Assembly (NCBI GenBank): GCA_030522415.1
Contig: CM060125.1
Coordinates: 29,882,667-29,946,666, forward strand
DNA: 64,000 nucleotides
Reading direction: 5' to 3'
Source of the DNA: Channallabes apus
Taxonomy: Eukaryota > Chordata > Actinopteri > Siluriformes > Clariidae
The position numbers and the translations under genes are program-made. The notes under the pieces are model-generated. The model saw only the letters and a program-made list of their open reading frames with translations, did not search any database and had not been told where the DNA came from. Of the stretch, positions 44,284 through 57,310 are shown piece after piece (positions within the stretch are counted from its first letter, which is position 1; each line of letters begins with the position of its first letter).

Positions 44284-47200
44284 CAAAATTTATTGTTATA
44301 TGTTATATTTTGATATATTATAATATTATTAATGTAATTGAATATACATCATACTGTTTTCTTTTCTGGAATTGTGCCTATATATATTTTTTGGCTGATT
44401 CTGTATATATAAGAACTTAAGAACATAGGAACATAAAGCATTAACCTGGGTTTTAATTTCAAATCAGATCTGTATTTTTATTATACAGTATATACTTATA
44501 TACAGTATATGTATATACATATATACAGTTTATAAATTATTTGAATTTAGAGAAACTTGTGAAGTGAACAACAGAAGTGCTATACTTTTGGCAAAAGTTC
44601 ATCACAGAGCATAAATCTGCAAGTTAAACATTACCTTTATTAAATATTTACCTTTATTGGCAACCTACGTATTGAAAATGTATTGGCACACACATTTATC
44701 AGCTTTCATAAAATTTCAGAGAGTTCTCATTTATGACTGGAAGATTAGTTAAGACCGAGTGAAGTCTTTTGTTTGAGAAAAAAGGTGTGCAGAGTCCATT
44801 CAATTCACACACCATTATTCACTTGTGACTGTAAATTCATCATTGTAGATTTTTCAAGCAGGAACATATAAGTGAAGACTTCAGATTAGAGGCATTATGA
44901 AGTCTTTACAGAGCAGAAGTAGCACAAACATCTCAATATCAATTGTTCAAAGGAGATTAATGCATTTTTTGGACGCCTTCAGCAAAACTTTACAATGTAG
45001 AAAGAAATAAACATCAGGAACCATCATGGAGTTAGAAAGTGATCTAAAACTTTTGAACGGTAGTGTATATATAAGAAGTTCACGTTGGACCTGTTTGACC
45101 TGACTGTTACACATATCTTAAGTTTTATCGCACAAAAGAATGCCTTGTTCTTAGCGGTTGTGGGTGTTTGATTGACACAGAAACGTTATGCTACAAAGGA
45201 AGTATTGATTTATTGTGCAATACAAAACTCTGGTCAGATGATTTTTCATTTCACTGACTAATAGACCTGAACGTCATTGCACAAATTCCATGTGTGCACT
45301 AGGTGTCGCTATAGATTTCCCACAGACAGACATGAGAATAGCTAAAACAAACACCTCCATTGTAGCTTGGTTATTTCTTAAAATCCCAACTAGAGTATTT
45401 CATGAAATTGTGATTTTATAAAATTGTTAATATCGAGATGTATGTATACCATGATCCTGATTGAAAGCTAGAAATGTTGTTTACATTTTTAAAGCCTCTG
45501 CTTAGCAACATTACATCATCCATGTAAAAGCAGCAGGTCTGGACTGCTCCTGGGTGGAGAACCATTAGCTCTACTTGGGTGTCTGGATTTGTGTAGCCAC
45601 AATGGTGCATCAGCTCTTTTTTTTTTACTTCAGTTTCTACCAGCAGGTTTATTTATTTTCCTTGTTAATTGCATGTCTTCGGAGCCGAGTGACCTCTAGA
45701 AAAATCAAAGCGTGGATTGATGGACTTTCATTTGAAGTCACGCCCTAAATAAACCTTCATTGTCGCCTCCCAACTTCTGACCTAATCCTGATGTAGAGTC
45801 TCAGACAGTGTATAAATAAGGTATTTTCATTATAATATTTTTTTGTATAAAATAAAATAAAAGGTTTATTCAGTCCTTATGAATGTACAGCACCCCCTAC
45901 TGTACACCATCTGTTTCAGTACCATAGCACTCAGTTTCATCTTCATCTTCACCCCTTCAGTGTTGTTTGCCTTTAAATAAAGAGCCCATGTTTTCTGGTT
46001 TTATGCTGCTTATTGATTTCCCAGTTATGACTGAAGCCAGGTAAGTGATGTTAGCGCTCAGTGCTACGTGTTACTGTACTGTACTGTAGACTTTTAGCTT
46101 ATGCTGAGCCTTTTTTGGATTCTAAAGTAAACATTGATATTCTTAATGCGGTTATTCATTTGTTTCCCCGGTTACTGTTAATGTGTGTGTAAACTGTTCA
46201 GAAGCCTACTGTACATGAACAGCTTCAGGCATTAGCTTCTCTCATGCTGGAGGTTCCTATAAACAGAATGTTCATACTGTCTTTACAAAGGAATGCCGTG
46301 CTGTGTTCAGACGCACCTTTAGGAATACTATAGCAACGGGAAAAAGCAAACATTGGGCTTTGAAGCAGGCTTATAAAATAACAGGGAGGTCAACCTGGAT
46401 ACGATTCCGACTGAAGAACAGCAGGTGTGGATTGTGGAGAGCGGTAACTGTAAATCTAAATCAATCCCGTTTCTGTTTTTCTTCTTCTTTTTTTTTCTTG
46501 GTTGCTGAAAAACACTGGTTTTGCATAACCCAGTTAATATGGTAGACCAATACATGGTAGTCCAACAGCATGAACATGAACAGCATGATGAACAGTTTGC
46601 GTAGTCAAGGAGTCACCACAGCAGACAACTGAGCCACCAATGCTCACTGTGGAGCTTATGTACTGTATAGTCAGCAAACATGACATGCATGTGAGAGACG
46701 ATAAAAATGAGTAGTGCAGTGCAAAACCACAAGATGGTGCAGCGGTAAAATGCTCGATCTTCCGAGTTAAATTCCCGTAGCCTCTCACAGCCTGGGGTTC
46801 TAGAGAGAGCGAGTTGGCCGAGCTCTCTCAGAGGGACGGGATTAGAGGTGCGTCTGTGACTCATGCAAGTGGAAGAAACGGATAACGTTGACCTCTGAGT
46901 GGGTTACACCGTTCCCGGTGGTGCGTGAGTGAGCGATTGGAAAAGATGCGATTGGCTGAAACACATGATGTTAGATGTTAATGTTGGAGTGCCGTAATGT
47001 CCGCTGGGAAATTAGATATGACTAAATGTGAGAGAAGATCTGGAAGGAAAAAAAAGATCATGAAAGTGACCAGGTCTACGCATAATGGTGTAATTATGTA
47101 AACCTAAGAGTAAACAAGCACAACCTGAGGCTAAAAGATAAGAAAGTTATGCGGGTAGCATCGTTTCCACAATCCATGCCCCATAGAGAGGTGTTTAAAA

Positions 47201-50200
47201 GCCAAATCAATCCGCGGACAAAAGATTTGCTGAACCTGTCAGTTAATCAGCTTTGTGACAGGAGTCATCCACTTAAGGTAAAACACCCCTGCCTTTGCCG
47301 TAAGCTCTGTGTAGTGGGTGGTGGTGGTTGGCCATAGTGGACAGCACATTTTTTTCACGTGCTGCCTCCTGGAAGTCACTGCTTGTGAGATGATGCTTCT
47401 CCCCAGCACTCTATTGCACAGACGAGAACATCAGCAGTTAAAACCATTAGCAGGAGTTTTAGACAGGTGGTAAAAGATACCCAGAGTGTTGACACCAATA
47501 AACTCTGAAAGTGTTAACGTTCTAGGTTCTAGGTTCTGTGTTGATGCTCATGTGCGGATTGTGCTGTTTGCTAATGTAGTTGGTTACAGGTGTGTGTTAG
47601 CCAGCTACCTAGCTTTGTCTTTGCTGTACTATCCAGCTGAGTGTTGGTAAGGGAATGTTACCATGTGGGTTATTTCAAAACAGACTTCGGCTTTTCTACA
47701 GTATATATCGAAATTCTTATCGTGTGGTTGAAGCTAAAATGAGGAACTCCGGGACTCTGGAACAAGCAAGCTATAGTAAATAGATGATGAAAAACTAACA
47801 AAATGTTTTGTCTGTTAACAAACAGACGGCTACATGGCACAAACACAAAGCCACATTTGATTCTAATAAGCGTCTGAGATACTGTAACACAATACTGGCA
47901 GTTTGATTACAAGTGGATCCGAGAGAGCTGTTTGATCGGATGTTTTTCCTGTCTGAAGGATTTATTTGGTATAAGCTACCGGGACGCTCATCAAACATAT
48001 CTAGATTGCATGTTTCTTTAAAGCCTGAGCCAGTCTACAGTGTTTACCCCACAGACGGGTTTCTTTCTGCCCAGGACGCCATTTCCATGTTGTTCACAGT
48101 TTATCACGGGTGGGTTTTTTTGCTCTGTTGATCTCTGTGAATTTGATCTCACTTCAAATGGGGCTCAGACAATGTTGTAATCACAAAATAAATCAGAAAT
48201 AATAAATCCATTCGAGTTGATTCGAGTTGTTCTTCTTTATTTTATCTTCGTCCTGTGTGCTGTTTGCATCTGGATGCTTTTTGCAGACATCCTTCTCCAG
48301 AGATCCACGACTTACAGAAATCGTGCTTTGAAATCGTTCGCATTAAGTACATCCTTATACTGGATGATCAGGTTACTGATAAGGGCTTTAAGATGGAGGA
48401 AAGCATCAGTTGTTTTAATCTAATGCGGGCAGATTGAGGAGGGGAAGAAATAATGGGAGTGATGTGGAAGAATCTAGAGACATTCAGCTGCATTTGGACC
48501 AACTAGACTTGTCCAGTCCTGAAATAACAAGGGACTGAACAAGCATCTGTGTGGACCAATCCTTTGTCATGTTGTGGAAAAGAAAGTGACGTGTCGGGTT
48601 AACAAAAGGCTGAAGTGACTGAAGGTGAGATCATATGATAAAAGAGGATGAATCACTTAAAGGATCGGACTGGACAGAAGTGGAAACACATTTCTGCTGA
48701 GGCTTCTGCTAAATGTGCTGAGATAAAAGAAGAAATATGAGTGTGTCAGGGAGAGAAGGAAGTGATGAGCTTTGCATCATCTGGTTTGTTCGGGCCGCAG
48801 AAGATTTTCAGATGTTAATTTGGCACATGGTGCCGTAAAACTATGGAGACATAAAAGATTCGGGAAAGACTTCAGTATGAGTAACCTCACACTAAATGAC
48901 TGTCTAAAGTCTCCTTGGATTGGACACGTAATGACTGCGTCAGATAATTAGGTACAGGACTGACTTCAGTTGTCCAAGAATAAACTTTCAAAATGAATAA
49001 GAAGAAGAAGAGAAAGGAAAGTAAACAGACGTGTTTTTCTTACACACATGCTGATTTGAGTCGACAGACCCCTCATACAGATACATGAACTACTGTTCAA
49101 AGTTTTTTATTTATTTATTTTCAAACAGAAAGAACCTGAAAAAAGAAACACAGCACACAAAAAAAAAACCCACACACAAAACCAAACTTCCCATCTTTCA
49201 GTCTGTTGTGTAAATTTTGGTTTGTTTGTTTGTTTGTTCTTCTTACACAGAGGTGTCGAGTAGTGAAGTACAAATACTTCGTTACATTACTTAAGTAGAT
49301 ATTTTGGGTATCTATACTTTACTGGAGTAATTATTTTTCAGCCGACTTTTTACTTCTACTCCTTACATTTTCACACAATTATCTGTACTTTCTACTCCTT
49401 ACTTTTTAAAAATAGCCTCGTTACTCCTATTTTATTTCAGCTTGTCCTTCAAAAAACAAACAAACAAACCAAAAAAAAACAAACATGCGGATAAATGGCG
49501 CCATCCGGATGGAGTGAATTTGATTGTGGTTGGATGAGAAGTATAAACATACCAGTCCGACACCCTATTGGTTGGTACACGATCCATCGCACCTGCACAT
49601 GACGTTATGTCACAAACTCCAGCAAGTACGTTTGAATAAATTTTCGGTTGACAACGTTGTGATAAGTAGACGAAGATGTCCATGACAGAGACCCAAGATT
49701 CGAGCGAAATGTCACAACCAAACACCAGCGAAGAGGTATATATATATATACTGTATATAATTTATATATATTTTTTGATTAATCACTTGGATGAATCCTT
49801 CATTCTGACAGCACTAATGTTTATTGTAGACAACCATACAAGGGTAATTGTTACTAAGCCTGCCCTGGGTCACTAATTTTCTTGTATGTTGCTCACAGAT
49901 TCCTGCAGCTAAGCTCGGATGTACATTTACATTCCAATAAAGGTTACTGATGACACGCCTCTGAAGTTTGACTTTATGCACCATTAAAATACTTATAGGC
50001 AACTAGTTATCATATCTTCTTCTCCATAAAACATGTTAATGCTCAGTAGTACACATATATGGCTCTTTAATGTATTTGCATTGTACTAAAATGCATTCTT
50101 TTTCAACTGTCATATACAGAATCCCAAATCACTATGGCTGTTAATAAATACAACAAAAAAACAACAACACATTCTTCTTTTCTTTTTATGAGGTGTTAGT

Positions 50201-53200
50201 GTACAGTAGTATATGAGGTGTTAGTGTACAGTAGTATACAGGCCCGTGGCACAGCCTAAGCTTTTATCCTTAATGCTTTTTCCCCCTCACGTTACTTTTA
50301 CTTTTATACTTTAAGTAGTTTTGAAACCAGTACTTTTACACTTTTACTTGAGTAAAAAGCTCGAGTTGATACTTCAACTTCTAAAGAAGTCTTTTTAAAC
50401 CCTAGTATCTATACTTCTACTCAAGTAATGGAGGTGAATACTTTTGACACCACTGTTCTTACAGTATGTCTGTCAGGGTAGTCATAAGCCAACAAGAGTC
50501 AACAAGCCAAACAGAAACGCACCTAGATCTCTAACGGGAAACACATCACTGCAATAATCAGAACAAGAAAACGGTGAAATAAAAAAGGAGCACATTTTTA
50601 TTTATTAAAAACAACATCATGTTCATTTTGTCTATTTCTGGTCAGGTTTTACTTATTTCCAGGTTACATCCCTTTCATTAGCACCGGATTTCAAATAAAA
50701 CACTCCTATACAATTAGTTGGCAGCACTGTGGCATAATGACGAGCACTGAGGCCTTATACCTGAAGGGTCCAGGGTCGATTCCTCACGCTTGGTGGGTTT
50801 CCTCTGGGTACTCCGGTTTCCTCCCACGTGCAGGTTAAGTGAATAAGAGAAACTGCAACATATACATCTGTAGGATGGGGCGTGTCCATCACCTGATGTG
50901 CATGTAAACGGACCAAAAAAAAAAAATACAAAAAACACTCCTCAAGAGTGATGCTTTAACCTCATTTCTCTAAACATTTGTTTCTTTAACAAAGTAGCTT
51001 AAATTTCATCTCAAAAGTTAATCTGAAAAGATTAATAGATAAAATATTTTATACACAAAACTTCAAACAATAGCAAAATAAGATCAGGTTGCATTTACAG
51101 AAAAGCAAATCAATACCCAAATCATAATAAAACTATATGATTATCATTCAAATGTAAATTGGGTTCAAGCTTTGACTCGTGGGCTGTTTCGTTACCCTCC
51201 GGCACTAGGTTCGGCTTTGGCACGCATCTTCCAGTGCCTGTTCCAGAACTGTTCCAGTGCTGTTCTGGCATTAATTTACCTCTGAAAAGACTCTTTTCAC
51301 TTACAATATAAAGGGAAACTTTGGTTTGGGTGTCTAAAGGGCCGCTTGGCTATTGAGGGTTCGGAACCTGGCTCACACTGAAACGCGCTCGACTTCCACC
51401 TCAACTCATTTACATTCAGGCATTGGATTGATCCTTACACCGGGTTCGAGGTTATTAACCAAGTACCAGTCAAACACAGTTGGGATTTTGTTTATTTGTT
51501 TCGTTTTTTTTAGTTTGTTTTTGGGGGGGGGAGTTCATTCCACCACCTACAGTAGGTGCTACTGTCTTCTGCAGTACTGGAGAACCAGGGGAACGTGGCG
51601 TGGTTCGGGGGGGTAATTAGAGCTGACAAGTAGGCGGGTGTTGATCCGTTTTTAGCTCTGTAGGCAAGCATCAGGGTTTTGAATTTGACGTGGGCAGCTT
51701 GATGTGGAGGAGAAATGGGGTGGAGTGGGAGAAATTGGGGAAAGTCCCTACCAGTAAAAGCCACATATTTGCTTAAAACCCAAACATTTCCTGTGGGGCC
51801 TTTTATTTCCTAGAACTCAGCTCTTCGAGTCAGACGAATAAAGACCAGTATTGTAGTAAAGGCTACCACCTGTACATACATACATAACAAAAGACCTTTA
51901 ACAGTGTTAGAGGAATGGGGTAATGGAGTTGCGAGGACCCTGGCGTGGAAAACATCGAAACCAGGGACACTCATACCTAGAGACATGGACCACAAGCCTA
52001 AATCTGGCAACACTTACTGGAAGTAAAAGAACCGGCAAGAGTTATCAAAACCTCAGGATGTGGCGAAACCAATGAAGAAAAGACCCAACTGCAGGCAGTA
52101 ATTTAAGATCTCCACTTTGGTGACTTCATTTATGGTAATAAAAGGTGTTTGCTTTGTGTTTACCTTAGTACATATATAATTTAGCTTGTTGAGAAAATAA
52201 AGTGGAGTCTTTTCATGGCAGCACGAACGTCCCTAAAGCATGAACAAATCTGTTCAGGAGACGCCAGACATGTGAGATGAAGCCAGACACAGGTGCAAAT
52301 CGTTTTTTTAATTGGTGAAACCACCAATACTAATGATAAAAGTGAGCACACACCAAAAAAAGACCTATAATTCCTATCCTTATGATAAACTATGATTACA
52401 TGCGCTAAGCACAAAGACAATTAGAAGACTAAGATGTGATGCAAACCTGGAACTTAAAGATCTAAACTCAAAACAAGTGCATGTGATTACAGGTGTGTGA
52501 GCTGCGCCGGCCGCTAGGAGATATGACACAAGCGTCTTTCCCCATACAAATGCAAAAACGTCTATTTTATTAAAGAAGTATTGACACAAAATCTATAACA
52601 AGAAGGAGGTTGTGTCAGGTCAGGTCAGGTCAGGTCAGGTCAGGTCAGGTCAGGTCAGCTTGTCCTAGGAGGTGAATATGCAGTCTGGTTAATCCTGTGG
52701 GAGTCTGAAACTGAGGGAAGTTAACTGGATGTGGGGCAGGAAAACATTTCACCAACATGATGTTAATGTTTAACAAAATGCATAACGGAGCAGCTCTGGT
52801 TTCTGAGGCTGTTTTGAAGTACGCCGAGTACGAGGACATGTGGAGGCAAAACTGGCAAGCGTACGGATCACATCAACAACAGGGGCACAAAGGCAGGCCA
52901 TGAGGCACAAAGACACGGTGTGTACAGGATAAGAGTGAGGGACACTGGCAATGTGCCGAGACACAATACTTAATATTAGGTTTTATAAATCCCTATCCAT
53001 TTATTCTCTTTATACATAAGGAAATTAAATAAGAACATTGAAACTAGACGGTATGAGAGACTCGGCATGGATGAACAAACTGCACACTGACGACCGGCCG
53101 AGCTGCAGATATTCAGACCACATCCATGTTCCAGTTATATGTTTTTATTTATAACAGTTAAGAGTCCTTATTTACTTTATTTACTAATCATGCAAAGAGA

Positions 53201-55089
53201 ATAAAGAGACAGCTGTTATCCAGATGTGTAGAACAGCCCCGTAGAAGGAAAAAATAAAACATTAACAGGCTAATTGATGCGTTAACTTTAAAATCTTTTC
53301 ACAAACAATGATTTTTTTGTACAGTTAGAATAGTGAATACTGTAGGTCAGAATACTAATATCTGATCTTGCAAGCTTTGGCTTCAGAAAACCTTAATTTC
53401 ATGGCTGTAGATGGAAGTCTCCCGCTGTTCATTAAAACACTTCAACACAACTCGTATTAATATTCTAATGCTATTTTAGCAAATGGATTTGAATAATTTT
53501 AAACGTTAGACGTAAGTGCTGCCCTGGCGGTTCGGGACTCTAGGCGGGACTAGACTAACACCGCCCCTCTGTCTGCAGGGGCTCTGATATGTGCTGTGGC
53601 GCATGAAGGTTTCCTGTGTTTTTCCACCACATTCCATGGATGCTTGTTCTGCAGAATTTGAAGGCTGGATCAACATCAACCACCATAGCAACTTTCCCTT
53701 TCCCTGTTAAGCCCCATATACAGCAATGCAGCGTTTAGTTCAGCAGTTTGTGCTGCATTGGGTTTCCTGTGGGATTGGACCAGATTTTTGGGATTGGACC
53801 AGGAATTGGGCCTGTTTGGCACCCTGTCCAAGGTGTACCCAAGTCTTCTGGCTCACATTGGGTGTTGTTTTAATAGACTACTTGATTATGAAAGCACATC
53901 TCCACATCACCACATCACTGATTATTTTCCCATTACACCCCCCCCCACCCCCCCACCCCACACACACATGTGTCTCTGCAGGCTTTAAGGTGAACGCACC
54001 CGCAGGTCGCGTGGTCGCTGTCCGCGGTCAGCCTGCCGTCCTGGGCTGCGAGTTCCCGCCTGACTCCACGCCTGACCTTGAACCTCTGGTTGTCACCTGG
54101 CAGCGGGTGGAGGATTCCCGTGTGGTCCACAGCTTCTATTACAAAGTGGATCAGCTGGGTGTACAGAGCGTGGATTACCGTGACCGTACGTCGCTGTTCG
54201 TGTCCGAGCTGCAGAAAGGCAACGCGTCGCTCAGGATCCAGCCGGTGGGGCCGAGAGATGTGGGGGGGTACCTGTGCACCGTGAGCAACTCCAAGGGCAC
54301 AGACAAAGCCCAGGTGCAGCTCGAATATGGAGGTATAAAGACTCATTCTTGCTCACGCAGTAGGAATATACTGGCTTCTAACACACAACTTTGTCCAACT
54401 GTCATTATTCAAGTTTGTGTCTCACACACACACACACACACATCTTGTGGACCAGTTTGATAGCATAAGGCTGCTCCAGCATTTACCAAAAAAATATTGA
54501 GCAAAGACATTGTGGATAAAATGTGTGTGTTGCCTTTTTTGACCAGAACTGTTGTTGTGAGGTACAATAAATAATAATAATAATAATAATAATAAGACAT
54601 ATTTAATATGTATCTTGTTGGAAATGATTCCCATCAACCTGAACGTTACCAGTCAAAAGTCACACATTATCAGGTAGCTTTGTTTAACTGAACTCTGTGA
54701 TATGTTTCACAAAAGTGATGCAAAATATCTGTGTGTATATACTGTATGTGTGTGTGTGCGCGTGTGTGTGCGTGTGTGTGCTTCTATGCTTACATTAGCC
54801 TTCTATAAAGAACCACAGCTGAGCATAAACGCGAACTGCTCCGGCGTCACGCTGCGTTATGAGACCGATGGGTTCCCGAAGCCGGAGATCAGGTGGTTTG
54901 GGGAACACGGCGAGGACCTCAGTGGCCAAACCGAGCTCAGAGAGGACACGGATGGACCAGGTGGACCCGTTCGATTGTATTATCTAAAGAGCAGCTACGT
55001 ATCTCCGAGTTCTTCCCTGAACGTCACCTTCACACTAAAGAACCAGCTCCTCAATCAGCATCTGCTCCGACCCGTCCGCATCACTTACG
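43359..55089 (+). CDS. B7-family (VTCN1/HHLA2/CD276-like) immunoglobulin superfamily gene, 5' part
   Basis: Probable cell-surface co-signalling ligand. Exon 1 (43359-43404) encodes the signal peptide [16 protein letters not shown]; exon 2 (53982-54332) a V-set domain; exon 3 (54799-55089) a second Ig domain; all junctions are phase 1, as usual for Ig exons. V-set: C38, W54, RTSLF, an N-glycosylation site in GNASLRI, DVGGYLC with C114. Second domain: GFPKPEIRW (W165) and NVT sequon. The cysteine expected 12 residues before W165 is Tyr153 and no cysteine follows W165; only C146 is present. 229 codons are seen, then donor GTAATT. No transmembrane or tail exon was found to 64000, so the gene is probably cut by the window edge. 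The exact B7 member is not settled. Confidence 0.8.
44149..44277. repeat. (TA)n-(GA)n-(TA)n compound microsatellite
   Basis: TA run 44149-44193, GA run 44194-44218, second TA run 44240-44277. In intron 1 of the B7-like gene. Confidence 0.95.
44650..45067. mobile_element. Tc1-type remnant
   Basis: Right end AAAACTTTTGAACGGTAGTG is a well-known Tc1 inverted end. The inner string CAATATCAATTGTTCAAAGG matches a common Tc1 transposase region. The left end is not clear. Confidence 0.6.
46735..46870 (+). repeat. tRNA-derived SINE, head part
   Basis: GATGGTGCAGCGGTAAAATG, CTCGATCTTCCGAG, then GTTCTAGAGAGAGCGAGTTG and GCCGAGCTCTCTCAGAGGGA. Same family as 60472-60933, in the opposite orientation. Confidence 0.65.
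46871..49239. other. intron 1 of the B7-like gene, nothing recognised
   Basis: No supported coding exon or clear repeat family. Short ORFs here are isolated and unlike any protein I know. Confidence 0.5.
49248..50455 (+). mobile_element. complete non-autonomous hAT element with 8-bp TSD
   Basis: The target duplication TTCTTACA is perfect on both sides (49240-49247; 50456-50463). Ends are CAGAGGTGTCGAGTAGTGAA and, reversed, CAGTGGTGTCAAAAGTATTC. Length 1,208 bp. A short open stretch [20 protein letters not shown] at 49676 may be the remains of a transposase start; no core is present. Confidence 0.9.
50719..50930 (+). repeat. tRNA-derived SINE
   Basis: GGCAGCACTGTGGCATAATG (A box), GGTCCAGGGTCGATTCC (B box), GTGGGTTTCCTCTGGGTACT and a 3' A-rich end near 50915. 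Confidence 0.7.
51520..51770 (-). pseudogene. LINE RT C-terminal remnant
   Basis: Minus frame: [28 protein letters not shown], then divergent WNELPPP. Typical C-terminus of CR1/L2-group RT proteins. Confidence 0.65.
52614..52658. repeat. (GTCAG)9 pentanucleotide repeat
   Basis: Nine perfect 5-bp units; they create overlapping AGGTCA hexamers (nuclear-receptor half-sites) every 5 bp. Confidence 0.95.
53982..54332 (+). CDS. B7-like gene exon 2: V-set Ig domain
   Basis: The acceptor TGTCTCTGCAG follows a C-rich tract; the donor GTATAA follows 54332. Residues [13 protein letters not shown] through AQVQLEYG. Both Ig cysteines are present, 76 residues apart. Confidence 0.88.
54799..55089 (+). CDS. 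B7-like gene exon 3: second Ig domain without canonical cysteines
   Basis: The acceptor CTTACATTAG follows an interrupted TG repeat (54727-54780). The exon encodes [33 protein letters not shown] and ends RPVRITYG. If the donor is not used, the frame stops after NYTEHTVRLCV (TGA at 55126-55128). Confidence 0.8.
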
Positions 55090-56937
55090 GTAATTATACA
55101 GAACATACAGTAAGGCTGTGTGTGTGAGGGAGTGTGTGCTGTGGTCAGGAGGAAAAGATGCCAACAAAAAGAGTAAAAATGCCAAAAACAAAAAAAAACG
55201 TAAAAGTCCTGTTTTCTATCAAAAAATCTGATTGTTTTGTTAAACTGTAGCACCTGAATGCAGGGGAAAGAATGATCCAGTTATTTTCACTCTGGCAACC
55301 GACTTCACTGAACTACAATTTCTCAGAGTTCTGCCCAGATGTTGAAATTTTTGTTGGAAAAAAAAAAGATGTTTTCCAACAAGTAAAGACTCTGACTCTT
55401 GGGGATGCAGTTTCATATTTATGTTACATATATATTTACAAAATTCAACATTTATCTTGCTATTTTAATTCCAAATACTGTGGAAAAAAACCCAATGTGT
55501 GAAACATCTTATTCAGACACAGCACACATGATAAACTTGCAGTGCCGACAGCTGTTAGGCGCTGAGCCGATAGACATGTACGGTAGATAGACGGTAGGTA
55601 TTGCTGTCTATAAGGTATAGATGCCTTGCTGAAGTTTTCAGGCTGCATCTTGCAGCAGCCTGCTTTTGAAGAACCTTTTTCAAGTTGACTGGAGAAAAGT
55701 GACGTGACTTGTTTCCAGCATTCAAAGTGAAACTAAGAAATAACACAAGTAAACTATCACACATGCTTTTAATATATTCAATGTGCTGGAAAGAACACAT
55801 TGAGTCCGTTCTTTGGATATCCGAATAGCTTTCAGAGAAAAGAAAAGAAACAAGAATCTGTTTGGCTTTCTGATCTCATTGCACTAATGCTCTGAGCTGG
55901 GAAGTATGATGTTCCTGGTTGGCATGAACACATGCATACGTAATGTTGTGGATGTATGAACTTTAAAGTACATTCCAGGACCTGTTATAGCATTAGAAAT
56001 CAGCTGCTTTCATAATTGCAGCCTAGTGCATAATATCGTACAGATCACATATTGACAGAACACATTCAGAACACAAGCATTTACACAACTCAGTGTTTTA
56101 AAGGCCATACGTCCGTGAATGACGTTCGGAGCCACTGCAGTCTTTCCTGTAAATATTTAGCGAGTGAAATGTCTGATCCTTGAAAAATTGACAGATTTGA
56201 CAGAAACTTGTCACAAACTTGTCTGTAGGAATTGTACAGCCTGTCAATCACCAACACCACTTGTTGACATTTCATGACATGGACATTACACGTTACTCAT
56301 CCCGTGTACAGTCCTGAAATCGCCGACAAGCCATTTCTACATGTCTGGGTCATTAATGGAATTCCTGGGAGGCCGGCGTTCCCAGGCTTATCATGGCTTC
56401 GGCGTACTGAGAAAACTTTCTGCCTTGGTGGTGTCCAAGCACTAGTGAGAAACTGGGATAAGTGAATTACTGTAGCAGGGGATCATAGAGAGAAATAAAA
56501 GGAGTTCTTTACTTACTCTTATAACTGTGTTTTGTTATTGAACACCGCTCATATTTCATTTAAACAAAAAAAAATGAGTCGTGTCTGTCACATATCCAGC
56601 ATTTTCCAGCCATTCCAGACTGGAGAGATTCGCGAGATTCGTCCAACATTCCTTTTAGATTTACTAAAGTAACTCAACTCAGGACGCACGCTGTTCTGGG
56701 GTACACTGTTTGTCCCTTTAGTGTGTATCTTTCTCAATGTAAAAAGACCTTAAGGATCACCACACACACCTTTCCAGGGAAAATGTTACGAAAGAAAATT
56801 ACAGGGAAAAACATTGCTGAAGCATTTTGCCAACAGTTACTGAAAATGGAGCGTAGCTAAACCTTTGTCATTTCAAAGCAAAAACAAGAATACTTTCAAT
56901 CAACTAGCATGCTAATTAGCTAGCATGTTAAGCAATT
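55090..56937. other. no gene seen; one repeat shared with 3905-4025
   Basis: 56430-56550 shares CAAGCACTAG.GTGAGA, GTAGCAG.GGATCATA and GAGAAATAAA..GGAGT with 3910-4010. A possible acceptor near 55250 leads to about 31 codons and a stop; not convincing as an exon. Confidence 0.5.
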
Positions 56938-57310
56938 AGCAAGTTCAAGTTCGCTTTATTGTCACTTCAACCATATACAGTTAGTACACAGTGAAACGAA
57001 ACAACGTTCCTCCAGGACCAAGGTGCCACATGCAACATAGATTTACAACATAGATTAACAGAAAACACTAAACTAGCTAACTAAGAGGCCTAGTTAGCTG
57101 GCTAGCGGAGACAAGACAGACTGACCTAACATAAATTACAACATAAGTTAACAAAAACTAACTATCTAACTAAGACTTTTTATCTACAGGGTTTTTTTTT
57201 TTTTTTTATCAGACAGCAGACAAAGTGCCAGTGCGACAAAAACACAACGTAACATAATAATAAGGTTTTGTGGTGATGAATTGAGGTCGTGGAGAAACAA
57301 TAAACATTCC
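56938..57310 (-). repeat. 3' untranslated tail of the LINE
   Basis: CGCTTTATTGTCACTTCAAC, CAGTGAAACGAAACAACGTT, CCTCCAGGACCA: the 3' region commonly linked with this LINE type in fish. Confidence 0.7.

Noticed and set aside
55251..55350. Possible fourth exon of the B7-like gene after ACTGTAG
   Set aside because: It keeps phase 1 and reads APECRGKNDPVIFTL, but stops after about 31 codons with no transmembrane segment or known tail.
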